From assembly GCA_964426355.1 (NCBI GenBank), contig CAYRRA010000004.1:1-49831 (forward strand): 49,831 nt of DNA, written 5' to 3'. Below, piece after piece: positions 1-8,131 of this stretch. This stretch comes from JAJFTV01 sp964426355. GTDB taxonomy: Bacteria > Chloroflexota > Anaerolineae > Anaerolineales > Anaerolineaceae. Position numbers and translations under genes: made by a program. The notes below the pieces were generated by a model. The model ran no database searches. It was given only the letters and a program-made list of their open reading frames with translations, and was not told where the DNA came from. The first letter of the stretch is position 1. The number at the start of each line of letters is the position of its first letter.

Positions 1-9
1 GAGGATTTT

Positions 10-1935
10 GTGGCAGAGAAAAAACCAAATACGAGCTCATACGACGAAACCAGCATTCAAGTATTGGAAGGGCTGGAAGCCGTACGCCGTCGCCCAGGTA
101 TGTACGTGGGTGGTACCGATATCAAAGCGCTTCATCACCTGGTTTTCGAAGTAGTAGACAACTCGATCGATGAAGCATTGGCTGGCACTTGCGACCGTAT
201 TGAGATCACCATCCACCAGGATGACAGTGTTACCGTTTTGGACAATGGACGTGGCATCCCCACCGGTATTCACCCTACACAAAAAAAATCTGCATTGGAA
301 GTGGTCATGACGACCCTCCACGCTGGCGGAAAATTCGGCAATGGCAGCTATAAAGTCTCCGGCGGTCTGCACGGTGTGGGTGTCTCAGCCGTCAATGCGC
401 TCTCGGAGTGGTGCGAGGTTGAAGTCTATCACGATGGAAAAATCCATTTTCAGCGGTATGAACGCGGCATTCCGCAGGAACCGGTCAAAGTAATCGGTGA
501 AACCGATGCCGAAAAAACAGGGACAAAAACAACATTCCGCTTCGATACAACAATCTTCAAAGAAGAAATTACCTACCGCTTTGAGACGTTGGTACAGCGC
601 CTGCGCGAAATGGCTTTTGTTACTCGCAAAGTGCTCATTCAAATCATTGATGAGCGCAGCGAAAAAGAGATGAATTTCTACTTCGATGGCGGTATCGAAT
701 CTTTTGTGCGATATCTCAACCGCAATCGCGAAGCGATCCACCCCGTGGTTTATGCTGAAAAAGAAATTGACGACATCGTGGTGGAAGCAGCCGTGCAGTT
801 TACCGATGCCTACACAGAATCGGTCTATTCCTTCGCCAACACCATCAACACCATTGACGGTGGCACACACCTGACAGGTCTGCGCGGAGCGATTACACGC
901 GTGATCAACGATTACGCCCGCAAAAATAACTTGCTCAAAGATGCCGACACCAACTTCACCGGCGAAGACACCCGCGAAGGTCTCACCGCCATCATCAGCA
1001 TTAAGCATCCTGACCCGCAGTTTGAGAGTCAAACGAAAGTCAAGCTGATGAATGCAGAAGTGCAGACTCTGGTACAACAAGTCGTCCAGGAAGCATTCAG
1101 TACTCATCTGGAAGAAAACCCCTCTACCGCCAAAGCCATCGTCTCGAAATGCCTCACATCAGCACGGGCACGCGATGCAGCCCGCAAAGCGCGCGATCTG
1201 GTCATCCGGAAATCTGCACTGGAAAGCCTCACTTTGCCCGGCAAGCTGGCGGACTGTTCCAGTCGGGATTCTGCACACGCTGAATTGTACATTGTAGAGG
1301 GTGACAGCGCTGGTGGCACTGCCAAAATGGGACGCGACAGGCATTTCCAAGCCATCCTGCCTCTGCGCGGTAAAATCCTTAACACCGAACGCGCCCGTTT
1401 GGACAAGATTCTCTCTAACAACGAAGTTAAATCCCTCATCTCCGCCATCGGTTGTGGAATCAGCGAGGGTTTTGACCTCTCCAACCTGCGTTATGGGCGT
1501 GTGATTATCATGACCGATGCCGACGTTGACGGCAGTCACATCCGTGCTTTACTTTTAACCTTCTTCTTCCGCTACATGCAGCCTCTCATTGAAGAGGGAC
1601 ACTTGTTCATTGCCCTGCCTCCGTTATATCGTATTACCCACCGCAAAAAGATAGAATACGCCTATACCGAAGCCGAAAAAGATGCCATTCTCAAACGGAT
1701 TGGTGTAACGCAGGAGAAAATTAACTTACAGCGTTACAAAGGTTTGGGCGAGATGAATGCTGAACAATTATGGGAAACGACCATGGATCCACAAAACCGT
1801 ACTCTGCTTCAGGTGGATATTGAAGACGCCGCCGAAGCCGACCGCACCTTCGATATGCTCATGGGCTCTGCCGTGCCGCCGCGCACGCGCTTTATCACCA
1901 CCCACGCCCACGATGTGCGCAACCTGGACATCTGA
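10..1935 (+). CDS. gyrB: DNA gyrase subunit B
   Basis: ATPase subunit of the type IIA topoisomerase that introduces negative supercoils. The 641-residue length is normal for GyrB. The GHKL ATPase motifs are visible in order: EVVDNSIDEALAG, DNGRGIP and GGLHGVGVSAVNALS. The TOPRIM domain follows, with EGDSAGG and the metal-binding DADVDGSHI, and the C-terminal QRYKGLGEMN motif is intact. A GTG start at position 10 is preceded by GAGG at positions 1-4, so the gene is complete although its promoter lies outside the window. ParE is the only realistic alternative; the length and the GyrB-like C-terminus favour GyrB. gyrA is not next to it here. Confidence 0.96.
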   Translation: MAEKKPNTSSYDETSIQVLEGLEAVRRRPGMYVGGTDIKALHHLVFEVVDNSIDEALAGTCDRIEITIHQDDSVTVLDNGRGIPTGIHPTQKKSALEVVMTTLHAGGKFGNGSYKVSGGLHGVGVSAVNALSEWCEVEVYHDGKIHFQRYERGIPQEPVKVIGETDAEKTGTKTTFRFDTTIFKEEITYRFETLVQRLREMAFVTRKVLIQIIDERSEKEMNFYFDGGIESFVRYLNRNREAIHPVVYAEKEIDDIVVEAAVQFTDAYTESVYSFANTINTIDGGTHLTGLRGAITRVINDYARKNNLLKDADTNFTGEDTREGLTAIISIKHPDPQFESQTKVKLMNAEVQTLVQQVVQEAFSTHLEENPSTAKAIVSKCLTSARARDAARKARDLVIRKSALESLTLPGKLADCSSRDSAHAELYIVEGDSAGGTAKMGRDRHFQAILPLRGKILNTERARLDKILSNNEVKSLISAIGCGISEGFDLSNLRYGRVIIMTDADVDGSHIRALLLTFFFRYMQPLIEEGHLFIALPPLYRITHRKKIEYAYTEAEKDAILKRIGVTQEKINLQRYKGLGEMNAEQLWETTMDPQNRTLLQVDIEDAAEADRTFDMLMGSAVPPRTRFITTHAHDVRNLDI

Positions 1936-1999
1936 GGATTCGCTGAAAAAGGATGTTTGCAGACTAAGAAGACGATACACCTATTCAGATTAAACCGCG

Positions 2000-2040
2000 C
2001 GCCTGCTAAATGGAGCTTGTTATCATGCCCTTAGCAGGCG
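2000..2040. terminator. Inverted repeat between convergent genes, possible terminator
   Basis: CGCCTGCTAA (2000-2009) and TTAGCAGGCG (2031-2040) form a perfect 10-bp stem with a 21-nt loop. It sits between gyrB and the convergent membrane-protein gene and overlaps that gene's 3' end. Neither side has a proper U-run, so termination is only suggested. Confidence 0.35.
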
Positions 2041-2890
2041 TACGTAATATATGAACCGAAAGTAGCATTGCCAGGCTGAGGGCAGCCGAACGATCCAACG
2101 CACCCACAAGTTCATTGACCACCAATAGAGCGGCAACCAACCCGGCAACAATCAGGAAACGCAAAATGGAGACTTGCTCATCGGAAAAGATGCGAGACAT
2201 CGCCTGTTGGATGAGTGGACGGTTGCGCGGGATAATCGAAGAGGGCGCTACCAGCAGAAATCGCACTGCAAACAAGCCGTGCACAATCAAAAAGATGAAC
2301 AAAAAACCAAACGAAAAAGCCTCTACATAAGTAAATTCATTCTTCAAGAAGTACGCTGTTTCCCCACTCTGAAAAGGGGTAATCATCAGAGAAAACAGAT
2401 GCCAGGCAAAAAGGATACCCTTTGCCCAGAAAGGGAAAGGGGTACGACGAGCGACCAGCACGATGATGAGTACTGCTGGCAAGATAATGGTCAACCAAAC
2501 TGGCAACCAGTCAATTCGCTGCTTCCCCCAAAGGTTTCCAGCCAGCAGAAGGCATTGCACCAAAAGGATAGATTGTTCATTGACAGGGGGTAATAGCAGG
2601 CTGGTGGTCATTGCAGCAAAAAATACCGCTGTACCAAGTACGATGAAGAGGATCATGATCAGCGGTGAATCGATGTAAACCAAAGTCTTTCCCACGCCGA
2701 TGAGTTCAACAACCGCCACCAAACCCGCAGCAACCAAAAGAATCAGCCCGACCAGAGTTGGTGCCATGTCGAAAGGAATTGGGAGAAATCTATTGTGCCG
2801 TTGATTCTGTGCTGGTTTAGCGCTATCGTAAAGCAAAAGCAACTCGGAAATAATACCCGCTGCAAACAGAAAAAACGCGCTGAGCTTCAT
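2006..2890 (-). CDS. Polytopic membrane protein, unknown function
   Basis: A 294-residue protein with about seven hydrophobic segments, for example LVGLILLVAAGLVAVV, IMILFIVLGTAVFFAA and LTIILPAVLIIVLVA. I recognise no family. An upstream in-frame Met would give a longer form, but the start at 2890 (MKLSAFFLF) is preferred: its ATG overlaps the stop of the upstream gene as ATGA, and GGGGGTGG lies just before it. This implies translational coupling to the 218-residue membrane protein upstream, so the two may act together. Confidence 0.75.
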   Translation of the reverse strand: MKLSAFFLFAAGIISELLLLYDSAKPAQNQRHNRFLPIPFDMAPTLVGLILLVAAGLVAVVELIGVGKTLVYIDSPLIMILFIVLGTAVFFAAMTTSLLLPPVNEQSILLVQCLLLAGNLWGKQRIDWLPVWLTIILPAVLIIVLVARRTPFPFWAKGILFAWHLFSLMITPFQSGETAYFLKNEFTYVEAFSFGFLFIFLIVHGLFAVRFLLVAPSSIIPRNRPLIQQAMSRIFSDEQVSILRFLIVAGLVAALLVVNELVGALDRSAALSLAMLLSVHILRTPAKGMITSSI

Positions 2891-3543
2891 AAACGTTCCA
2901 CCCCCTTGCTGGTATTTTTTCTCTTTCCCCAAGGTGTTTCCACCAATCCCCACAAAAGCCATTCCGGGTGAATAATCAGCACCAGCCACCCCAAACCCAA
3001 TGCCCACAACTTATCGGTAATGAAGCCGGTATAGCGATCAAATTCATCATAAGCGTTCAGCAGCACGCCTTTCATCTCATGAGCAGGTGGAAAGGTGTAG
3101 CGAACTTCCACTACCTGTCCTTCAACGAAATGAAGAAGAGTATCCGGTGAGTAATATTCCAGGGGGATGGCGACAGACTCATAGCCATTTTCCCTTCTCG
3201 TAAAACTCACAATCGCATAAACATCATCGCTCTCCACACCCGACCATGTTCCCCTGGTCACCACGCCATCCCGTTCGATGCTCCGCTTGAACTGCACGTA
3301 TTGCCCAAGCTCATCCAGCGTGACGATTGCAAAGATAAGAAACCAAATAACCGCCAATGGTGATATGGCAAAACAGAGCATATCCAGAAAAGACCATACA
3401 TTCCTGCCAATACGGCACAGGGAATACAACACCTTTGAAGGTTTACCCGGAGGAGCCACACCTGAAGGAGGTGGAGTGGCGCGAAAGTCAGGCTGCACCT
3501 TACCGAGAGATTTACTTGGGTCTTCGTTCTCAGGAAGTGACAT
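2887..3543 (-). CDS. Membrane protein with a DUF3592-like exoplasmic domain, unknown function
   Basis: A 218-residue protein. It has a Pro-rich cytoplasmic N-terminus, a hydrophobic segment (ISPLAVIWFLIFAIVTL), a beta-rich middle (DGVVTRGTWSGVESDDVYAIVSFTR, then GQVVEVRYTFPP) and a second hydrophobic segment (WALGLGWLVLIIHPEWLLWG). The TM, beta-domain, TM layout and the GxVVEVRY phrase resemble DUF3592-type proteins; this is a loose resemblance only. The start MSLPEN at 3543 was chosen because an extended -10 box lies immediately upstream, which would make the mRNA leaderless. A start at 3591 is possible but would overlap the neighbouring glucosidase gene. Confidence 0.65.
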   Translation of the reverse strand: MSLPENEDPSKSLGKVQPDFRATPPPSGVAPPGKPSKVLYSLCRIGRNVWSFLDMLCFAISPLAVIWFLIFAIVTLDELGQYVQFKRSIERDGVVTRGTWSGVESDDVYAIVSFTRRENGYESVAIPLEYYSPDTLLHFVEGQVVEVRYTFPPAHEMKGVLLNAYDEFDRYTGFITDKLWALGLGWLVLIIHPEWLLWGLVETPWGKRKNTSKGVERL

Positions 3544-3550
3544 GAGCAAA

Positions 3551-3560
3551 ATTATAGCAT
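3551..3560 (-). promoter_or_regulatory. Extended -10 promoter for a probably leaderless mRNA
   Basis: On the minus strand the sequence reads ATGCTATAAT, an extended -10 (TGnTATAAT). Its last base is only 7 nt before the ATG at 3543, so the expected transcription start falls at or next to the start codon. There is no convincing -35 box. Confidence 0.5.
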
Positions 3561-3575
3561 GGCACGATGTTTTAT

Positions 3576-5174
3576 CTACACTACCCTCCAAACAGCCCCT
3601 TCCTCTACACCCAACGCAAGGCTGTCTGCCTGTGCAATGACAGCACCCGTTCGACAGGTTGAAAGCAGCAACTCCAGGCGGTTACTCTGGGTTTCTTCAT
3701 CCATCACCACAATCAGCTTGCGGGCGCTAAAATTGAGCGTCACCAACAGTGTCTCTTCTCCACTTTGTCTTGCAAACGCAAAAACATCCTTTTCCGCCAA
3801 CTCCAGCACACGGAAATCTCCGCTCTGCAGCACGGGGTGCCCCCGGCGCAGGCGGATAACCGTTTTATAAAAGTTCAACAACGAGCCAGCATCCTGTTCT
3901 TGCAGAGCAACGTTACGGTGTGGATGGTTTTGGTGCACCGGCAGCCAGGGTTTTACGCGGCTGAAACCGGCATTCTGCGAGGTGTCCCATTGCATCGGCG
4001 AACGGCAGCCATCCCGCCCGATATAAAACGGGTAAAATCGCTTTCCAATCGGATCAAGAATATCCTTCCGTCGTATCGGAATGTCACGCATTCCGATTTC
4101 CTCACCGTAATACAGGTAGGGTGTGCCGCGCAAGGTCAATAGCATCATCGCTGCCAGCTTCAACCGTTCATCGGTTTCACCCTTGGTAAAACGCGTTGCA
4201 GAGCGTTTGACATCGTGATTGTTTAACACCTGGGTAGGAAATGAATCGCGTGAAAGTGAATTTTCCCAACTCACTGCTGCAGCTTTAAACCTAGCGGCAT
4301 TCCAACGAGCATGCGCCAGGTCGAAGTTAAATGTGGCATGGAGCAATCCAGGTTGGCAGTATTTCTCTGCTCTGCCCGCTGAACCCAGGAAAGTCTCCCC
4401 CACCGCATACCGTTGAGGGTAGGAATCCAGAATCTTACGAATATCCTGCAGTAAAGGGATGAGTTCAGGTTGATCGACATCGTAAATATGCTCCTGGCGG
4501 TCAAAACCACGGATGCCGATCTTAGCGGGGTTATCTAAAAAATTAGCGTGTTTGAAATACACGTTAAAGACATCCAATCGGAACCCATCCACGCCTTTAT
4601 CACACCAAAAGCGGAATACGTTCAGCAAAGCCTCTCGTACCGCCGGGTTGCGCCAGTTTAAATCGGGCTGTTGTTTGTAAAACATGTGGAAGTAGTATTG
4701 ACCGGTGTGCTGATCCCATTCCCATCCAGGACCGCCAAAAACCGACTGCCAGTTGTTGGGCAACCCGCCTTTGGAATTAGGGTCACGCCACAAATACCAA
4801 TCGCGGTATGGGTTATCACGGCTGCTGCGAGATTGAACAAACCAGGGGTGTTGATCCGAGGAATGGTTCAACACCAGGTCCAGGATGATGCGAATGTTTT
4901 TTCGATGAGCTGTCTCCACCAACTGCTCAAAGTCCTCCATGCTGCCAAACTTCGGATCGATAGCACAATAATCGCTGACATCGTATCCAAAATCGACATC
5001 CGGGCTGGGATAGATCGGTGAAAACCAGATTGCATCGACGCCCAGGTCTACCAGGTAATCGAGCCGTGTGATCACACCGGGGAGGTCGCCAACACCATCC
5101 TGATTACTGTCTTGAAACGAACGAGGATATATTTGATAGATAATGCCATCCTTCCACCAATTCTGAATACTCAT
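3576..5174 (-). CDS. GH13 alpha-glucosidase / oligo-1,6-glucosidase type enzyme
   Basis: A 532-residue cytoplasmic glycoside hydrolase of family 13, expected to release glucose from malto- or isomalto-oligosaccharides. The (beta/alpha)8 signature motifs are present: IYQIYPRSFQDSNQDGVGD, DLVLNHSS, GFRLDV with the predicted nucleophile Asp201, GETF with the acid/base Glu260, and NNHD with Asp321. There is no signal peptide. The start at 5174 (MSIQNWWKDG) follows GAAAGGAAATG; the upstream in-frame Met at 5207 has no such site. Trehalose-6-phosphate hydrolase or amylosucrase-like specificities cannot be excluded from sequence alone. No sugar transporter is adjacent. Confidence 0.88.
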   Translation of the reverse strand: MSIQNWWKDGIIYQIYPRSFQDSNQDGVGDLPGVITRLDYLVDLGVDAIWFSPIYPSPDVDFGYDVSDYCAIDPKFGSMEDFEQLVETAHRKNIRIILDLVLNHSSDQHPWFVQSRSSRDNPYRDWYLWRDPNSKGGLPNNWQSVFGGPGWEWDQHTGQYYFHMFYKQQPDLNWRNPAVREALLNVFRFWCDKGVDGFRLDVFNVYFKHANFLDNPAKIGIRGFDRQEHIYDVDQPELIPLLQDIRKILDSYPQRYAVGETFLGSAGRAEKYCQPGLLHATFNFDLAHARWNAARFKAAAVSWENSLSRDSFPTQVLNNHDVKRSATRFTKGETDERLKLAAMMLLTLRGTPYLYYGEEIGMRDIPIRRKDILDPIGKRFYPFYIGRDGCRSPMQWDTSQNAGFSRVKPWLPVHQNHPHRNVALQEQDAGSLLNFYKTVIRLRRGHPVLQSGDFRVLELAEKDVFAFARQSGEETLLVTLNFSARKLIVVMDEETQSNRLELLLSTCRTGAVIAQADSLALGVEEGAVWRVV

Positions 5175-5238
5175 CTCACATTTCCTTTCTGGCAAGCAAT
5201 TTTGCATCGAACGTAGAGGTAGTTGTGCCGGAACATGC

Positions 5239-5244
5239 TATAAT
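5239..5244 (+). promoter_or_regulatory. Extended -10 box in the divergent intergenic region
   Basis: TGCTATAAT (5236-5244), same core as the promoter at 3551, upstream of the Thr-Pro-rich membrane protein gene. The start codon at 5335 is about 90 nt away and lacks a clear ribosome site. Confidence 0.4.
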
Positions 5245-5318
5245 CACAGGGGACTTACGGGAATAGCCACGGGAATAAGATTCAAACCGGATATTCCGTA
5301 TCATAGAAAATCAATAAA

Positions 5319-5324
5319 ATTATA
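5319..5324 (-). promoter_or_regulatory. -10 box (TATAAT) for the GH13 gene
   Basis: TTGTATAAT on the minus strand, about 145 nt before the glucosidase start. The facing gene on the plus strand begins only 11 nt beyond, so the two promoters share one 160-bp region. The -35 is weak. Confidence 0.35.
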
Positions 5325-5334
5325 CAATGGCGTT

Positions 5335-6447
5335 ATGGATCTAGACATCAAAACCGCTGTCCAAGTTGCATTTTTCCTATCTGTTATTGGCATCATCCTG
5401 GGAATCTGGTTAGGTATCCGCAACATCCAGGCAGGTCAGAAATTACTCTATTTTAAAAAACGCCGTGAGCTGATGCTTAAAGGATGGCGCTTGATCTTTG
5501 TTGCCATCATCTTATCCGGCGCTGCATTTTTCTTCAATCGCTACGCTGAACCGGCAGTGTACCTGATTTTTCCGCCTTCACCTACCATCACCCTGACCCC
5601 AACGATCACCTTAACACCAACCATTTCTTTAACCCCTTCCATTACACCAACACCCACCATTACCCCAACCCCCGCTATATCAAATACACCGGTGATACCG
5701 CCAGAAATTGAAGCAGAGTTCACCAGCGTGATCACACCCAATGAAAAATCTATCTTTAGCATCCCTCAAATCGCACGCAGCATCAATGATGATTTCCAAC
5801 CCGTTGTCCCAGCCTACGAATTTGAAAATCCCATCACCCGGTTGTATGCGACTTTCTCTTACGACCAGATGATCGTCGATTCACAGTGGTCAATTCTCTG
5901 GTACCGCGTGATGGATCGTGAGATTATCTGCTATGAAACCAAACCCTGGAACGGCAGTACTGGAGGATATAGCTACTCGGTGTGTCAGCCCTCCTCTGAT
6001 ACCTGGAAACCAGGCGAATATGAAGTACAAATCTTTGCTGGCGCACGCTGGCTCAGTTCCGAACGTTTTCTCGTCGTTGGGGATCCGCCCACTCCAACAA
6101 TTACCACTTCTCCCACCTGGACACAAACGGCTACGCGCACCTCAACGTCGACCAGTACGATTACCCTCACACCAACCCCATCTCCTACCCGCACACTAAC
6201 GCCAACTCGCACGTTAACTCCCTCAAGAACACTCACACTGGTTCCATCAGAAACACCTACCCGTACGTTAACCCCCTCGCGTACGTTAACCCCCTCGCGT
6301 ACCTTTACACCCACACCCTCCAGCACCCCTACGCAAACTTTTACACCGACACTAACGCGTACCCCAACAAAATCGCCTTTTCCCTCTGCAACGGTTTCAG
6401 CCACCTTCCGTCCAACTCGTACACAAACCCCTACTCCATCGTATTAA
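5335..6447 (+). CDS. Thr-Pro-rich membrane-anchored protein
   Basis: A 370-residue protein of unknown function. Residues about 8-28 and 52-70 are hydrophobic and are separated by a basic stretch (YFKKRRELMLKGWR), which predicts two membrane spans. A TPT/LTPT-rich linker follows, then a compact domain of about 120 residues with an aromatic, Cys-containing core (SILWYRVMDREIICYETKPW, then CQPSSDTWKPGEYEVQIFAG). The C-terminal 110 residues are almost entirely Thr, Pro, Ser and Arg in short repeats such as RTLTPSRTLTPSRTFTP. Such tracts are usually extracellular linkers, often glycosylated. The central domain resembles the exported ligand-like modules seen with Thr-Pro linkers in Chloroflexota; this is inference. 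Confidence 0.75.
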   Translation: MDLDIKTAVQVAFFLSVIGIILGIWLGIRNIQAGQKLLYFKKRRELMLKGWRLIFVAIILSGAAFFFNRYAEPAVYLIFPPSPTITLTPTITLTPTISLTPSITPTPTITPTPAISNTPVIPPEIEAEFTSVITPNEKSIFSIPQIARSINDDFQPVVPAYEFENPITRLYATFSYDQMIVDSQWSILWYRVMDREIICYETKPWNGSTGGYSYSVCQPSSDTWKPGEYEVQIFAGARWLSSERFLVVGDPPTPTITTSPTWTQTATRTSTSTSTITLTPTPSPTRTLTPTRTLTPSRTLTLVPSETPTRTLTPSRTLTPSRTFTPTPSSTPTQTFTPTLTRTPTKSPFPSATVSATFRPTRTQTPTPSY

Positions 6448-6464
6448 GTCTTCTTCAACCCAAA

Positions 6465-6478
6465 CTTGATTAATCAAG
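6465..6478. repeat. Perfect 14-bp palindrome
   Basis: CTTGATTAATCAAG, fully self-complementary, between the convergent ends of the Thr-Pro protein gene and psuG. It could be a protein-binding site or part of a weak terminator; no U-run follows on either strand. Confidence 0.3.
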
Positions 6479-6509
6479 GTGACCGGATGGTTGGTGTTTA
6501 GATAATCGA

Positions 6510-7445
6510 TTACACATGAGAAACACGAGGATTGGGCTGAATCGCACAGGCAATTTCAGCAGCCAGTGCTGCATTGCTCTTGAGCAGCGCCAGGTTGACT
6601 TTCAGGCTTTCACCTGCACTCAACTGGCTGACTTGATCCAGCAAATACGGCGTCATCGCAGCACCAGTAATACCCGCCTCTTCCGCCTGCGAAAGCGCAA
6701 GGGCAATGTGCTTCTCGATCAATTCGCTCGGCAGGCTGGCATCTTCCGGCGGCGGATTGACCACCAGGATCGCACTGGATAACCCCAACGCCCAGTGATT
6801 CTTTGCAATTGCGGCAATATCAGCAGCATTTTCAACACGCACATCAACGGATAGACCGCTGTGAGAGGTATAGAAAGCGGGCAACTCATGAGTGCGATAA
6901 CCCACAACCGGGATACCGTAACTTTCCAACACCTCGCGTGTGGCGGGTAAATCTAAAATGGCTTTTGCACCTGAGCAAATCACAATCATCGGTGTCTGGC
7001 GCAGTTCTATCAGGTCGGCTGAAATATCAAACGGATTTCCCCGGTGCACTCCGCCAATTCCTCCCGTGGCGAAAACTCGTATCCCCGCTTTATGGGCTGC
7101 AAATAACGTCCCAGCAACAGTGGTGCCGCCATCCATTTTTGCGGTAACCGCCAGGCTAAAATCCCGCCGGCTGATCTTACGCGCAACAGCTTTGAGTGCA
7201 AGATATTCTAACTCCGTATCATTCAACCCAATATGAATCTTTCCGGCAAGCAGGGCAATCGTTGCAGGAACGGCATTGTGTTGCTTAACGACTGCTTCAA
7301 GCATACGTGCAAGCTCCAAATTCTGCGGACGCGGCAAACCATGCGTAATGACTGTCGACTCAAGTGCGACTATCGCATTGGTGATTTGCAGTGCTTTGGC
7401 AACATCAGGATGAATGTGATACATGGATGGAATTCGTCTTTCCAT
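6510..7445 (-). CDS. psuG: Pseudouridine-5'-phosphate glycosidase
   Basis: Reversibly cleaves pseudouridine 5'-phosphate to uracil and ribose 5-phosphate in pseudouridine catabolism. The 311-residue length fits the family. Characteristic segments are ALESTVITHGLPRPQN, VPATIALLAGKIHIGL with the family's conserved Lys, TAKMDGGTTVAGT, and the ATGGIGGVHRG loop. The start at 7445 is supported by TGAGGAGT 6 nt upstream. The usual partner, pseudouridine kinase (PsuK), is not adjacent; the only neighbour in the same direction is the 87-residue protein upstream, 47 bp away. Confidence 0.93.
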   Translation of the reverse strand: MERRIPSMYHIHPDVAKALQITNAIVALESTVITHGLPRPQNLELARMLEAVVKQHNAVPATIALLAGKIHIGLNDTELEYLALKAVARKISRRDFSLAVTAKMDGGTTVAGTLFAAHKAGIRVFATGGIGGVHRGNPFDISADLIELRQTPMIVICSGAKAILDLPATREVLESYGIPVVGYRTHELPAFYTSHSGLSVDVRVENAADIAAIAKNHWALGLSSAILVVNPPPEDASLPSELIEKHIALALSQAEEAGITGAAMTPYLLDQVSQLSAGESLKVNLALLKSNAALAAEIACAIQPNPRVSHV

Positions 7446-7492
7446 GGGACTCCTCAGCGAAAAACAAAGTTTTTATTCAATAAGACTAAAAA

Positions 7493-7756
7493 TCACGATC
7501 GGTGCAGCAGTTCTTTTTCAGTTTGTTCTGCTTCTCGATAAATTGCTGCAACATCTTCCTTTATTTCAGGTGTAGCAGTAGGTGAGTGAGGAATCAACTT
7601 AACTAAATCCTTCGCCTGACGCAATAAATCTTTCACCTGAGCAACATAGGAAAAATCTCCCCAACCGCTGTTGGATGCTACAGGCAAATCACGGGCTTTT
7701 TGGATCAATTTACGAGCCCCTTGAATTTTATCGACAGCACGAATGAGTTTCGCCAT
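7493..7756 (-). CDS. Small helical protein, unknown function
   Basis: An 87-residue soluble protein rich in Lys, Glu and Ala, predicted to be mostly alpha-helical (for example VKDLLRQAKDLVKLI and DVAAIYREAEQTEKELL). It has no signal peptide or membrane segment and no family I recognise. A strong ribosome site, GAGGAGGAAG, precedes the ATG, which argues that it is a real gene. It lies 47 bp upstream of psuG on the same strand and may be cotranscribed with it. Confidence 0.65.
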   Translation of the reverse strand: MAKLIRAVDKIQGARKLIQKARDLPVASNSGWGDFSYVAQVKDLLRQAKDLVKLIPHSPTATPEIKEDVAAIYREAEQTEKELLHRS

Positions 7757-7833
7757 CTATCTTCCTCCTCAGATTATGCATTTTCTCACATTCAGGATAA
7801 TTGTAACAGCCCTTTATAGGTTTTTGAAGCAGA

Positions 7834-7857
7834 AAGGTCTCCCCGCAGGAAGACCTT
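7834..7857 (-). terminator. Possible terminator hairpin after the pilin gene
   Basis: AAGGTCT (7834-7840) pairs with AGACCTT (7851-7857) across a 10-nt loop, about 40 nt past the pilin stop. There is no clear U-run, so the call is tentative. Confidence 0.3.
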
Positions 7858-7895
7858 CAATAATGAATGAGAAAAACGGAAAATTATCAATGAAA

Positions 7896-8042
7896 TTAGA
7901 CTTGTTCAACGACATTGCTGAAAATTTGGGCAATGGCAGGACCCAGTAGTGCAAGGATCACAATCACTACCACCACGACCAGCACCAGGATCAGGGCATA
8001 TTCCACTAATCCTTGACCTTTTTCTTTGGGTGCGAATAACAT
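7896..8042 (-). CDS. Flp-type (type IVb) pilin
   Basis: A 48-residue prepilin. It begins MLFAPKEKG and continues QGLVEYALILVLVVVVV, the hallmark Flp prepilin sequence: a short basic leader, Gly before the cleavage site, then Glu and Tyr at about +5 and +6 of the mature protein and one long hydrophobic helix. Prepilin peptidase would cut after Gly9 and leave a 39-residue subunit. The ATG is preceded by AAAGGAGGA and a good promoter lies upstream, so it is a well-formed monocistronic gene. No tad/cpa secretion genes occur in this window, so assembly must depend on a locus elsewhere. Confidence 0.88.
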   Translation of the reverse strand: MLFAPKEKGQGLVEYALILVLVVVVVIVILALLGPAIAQIFSNVVEQV

Positions 8043-8084
8043 ATTGTTCCTCCTTTCATCTAATATCAAAAACTACATGATCTT

Positions 8085-8113
8085 AGTATAGACAATTGCC
8101 TTTGTGTTTTCAA
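8085..8113 (-). promoter_or_regulatory. Sigma-70-type promoter of the pilin gene
   Basis: On the minus strand: TTGAAA (8113-8108), 17-nt spacer, TATACT (8090-8085), followed about 40 nt later by the pilin ATG. This is near-consensus. Confidence 0.7.
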
Positions 8114-8131
8114 GCTGTCATCACCAATCAT

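Noticed and set aside
385..1107. Long open frame antisense to gyrB (240 codons)
   Set aside because: It lies fully inside an unmistakable gyrB gene, and its protein is Phe/His/Cys-rich nonsense typical of a shadow frame.
8042..8131. Possible tad-type partner gene next to the Flp pilin
   Set aside because: The space holds only the promoter and ribosome site of the pilin gene; the neighbours are unrelated.
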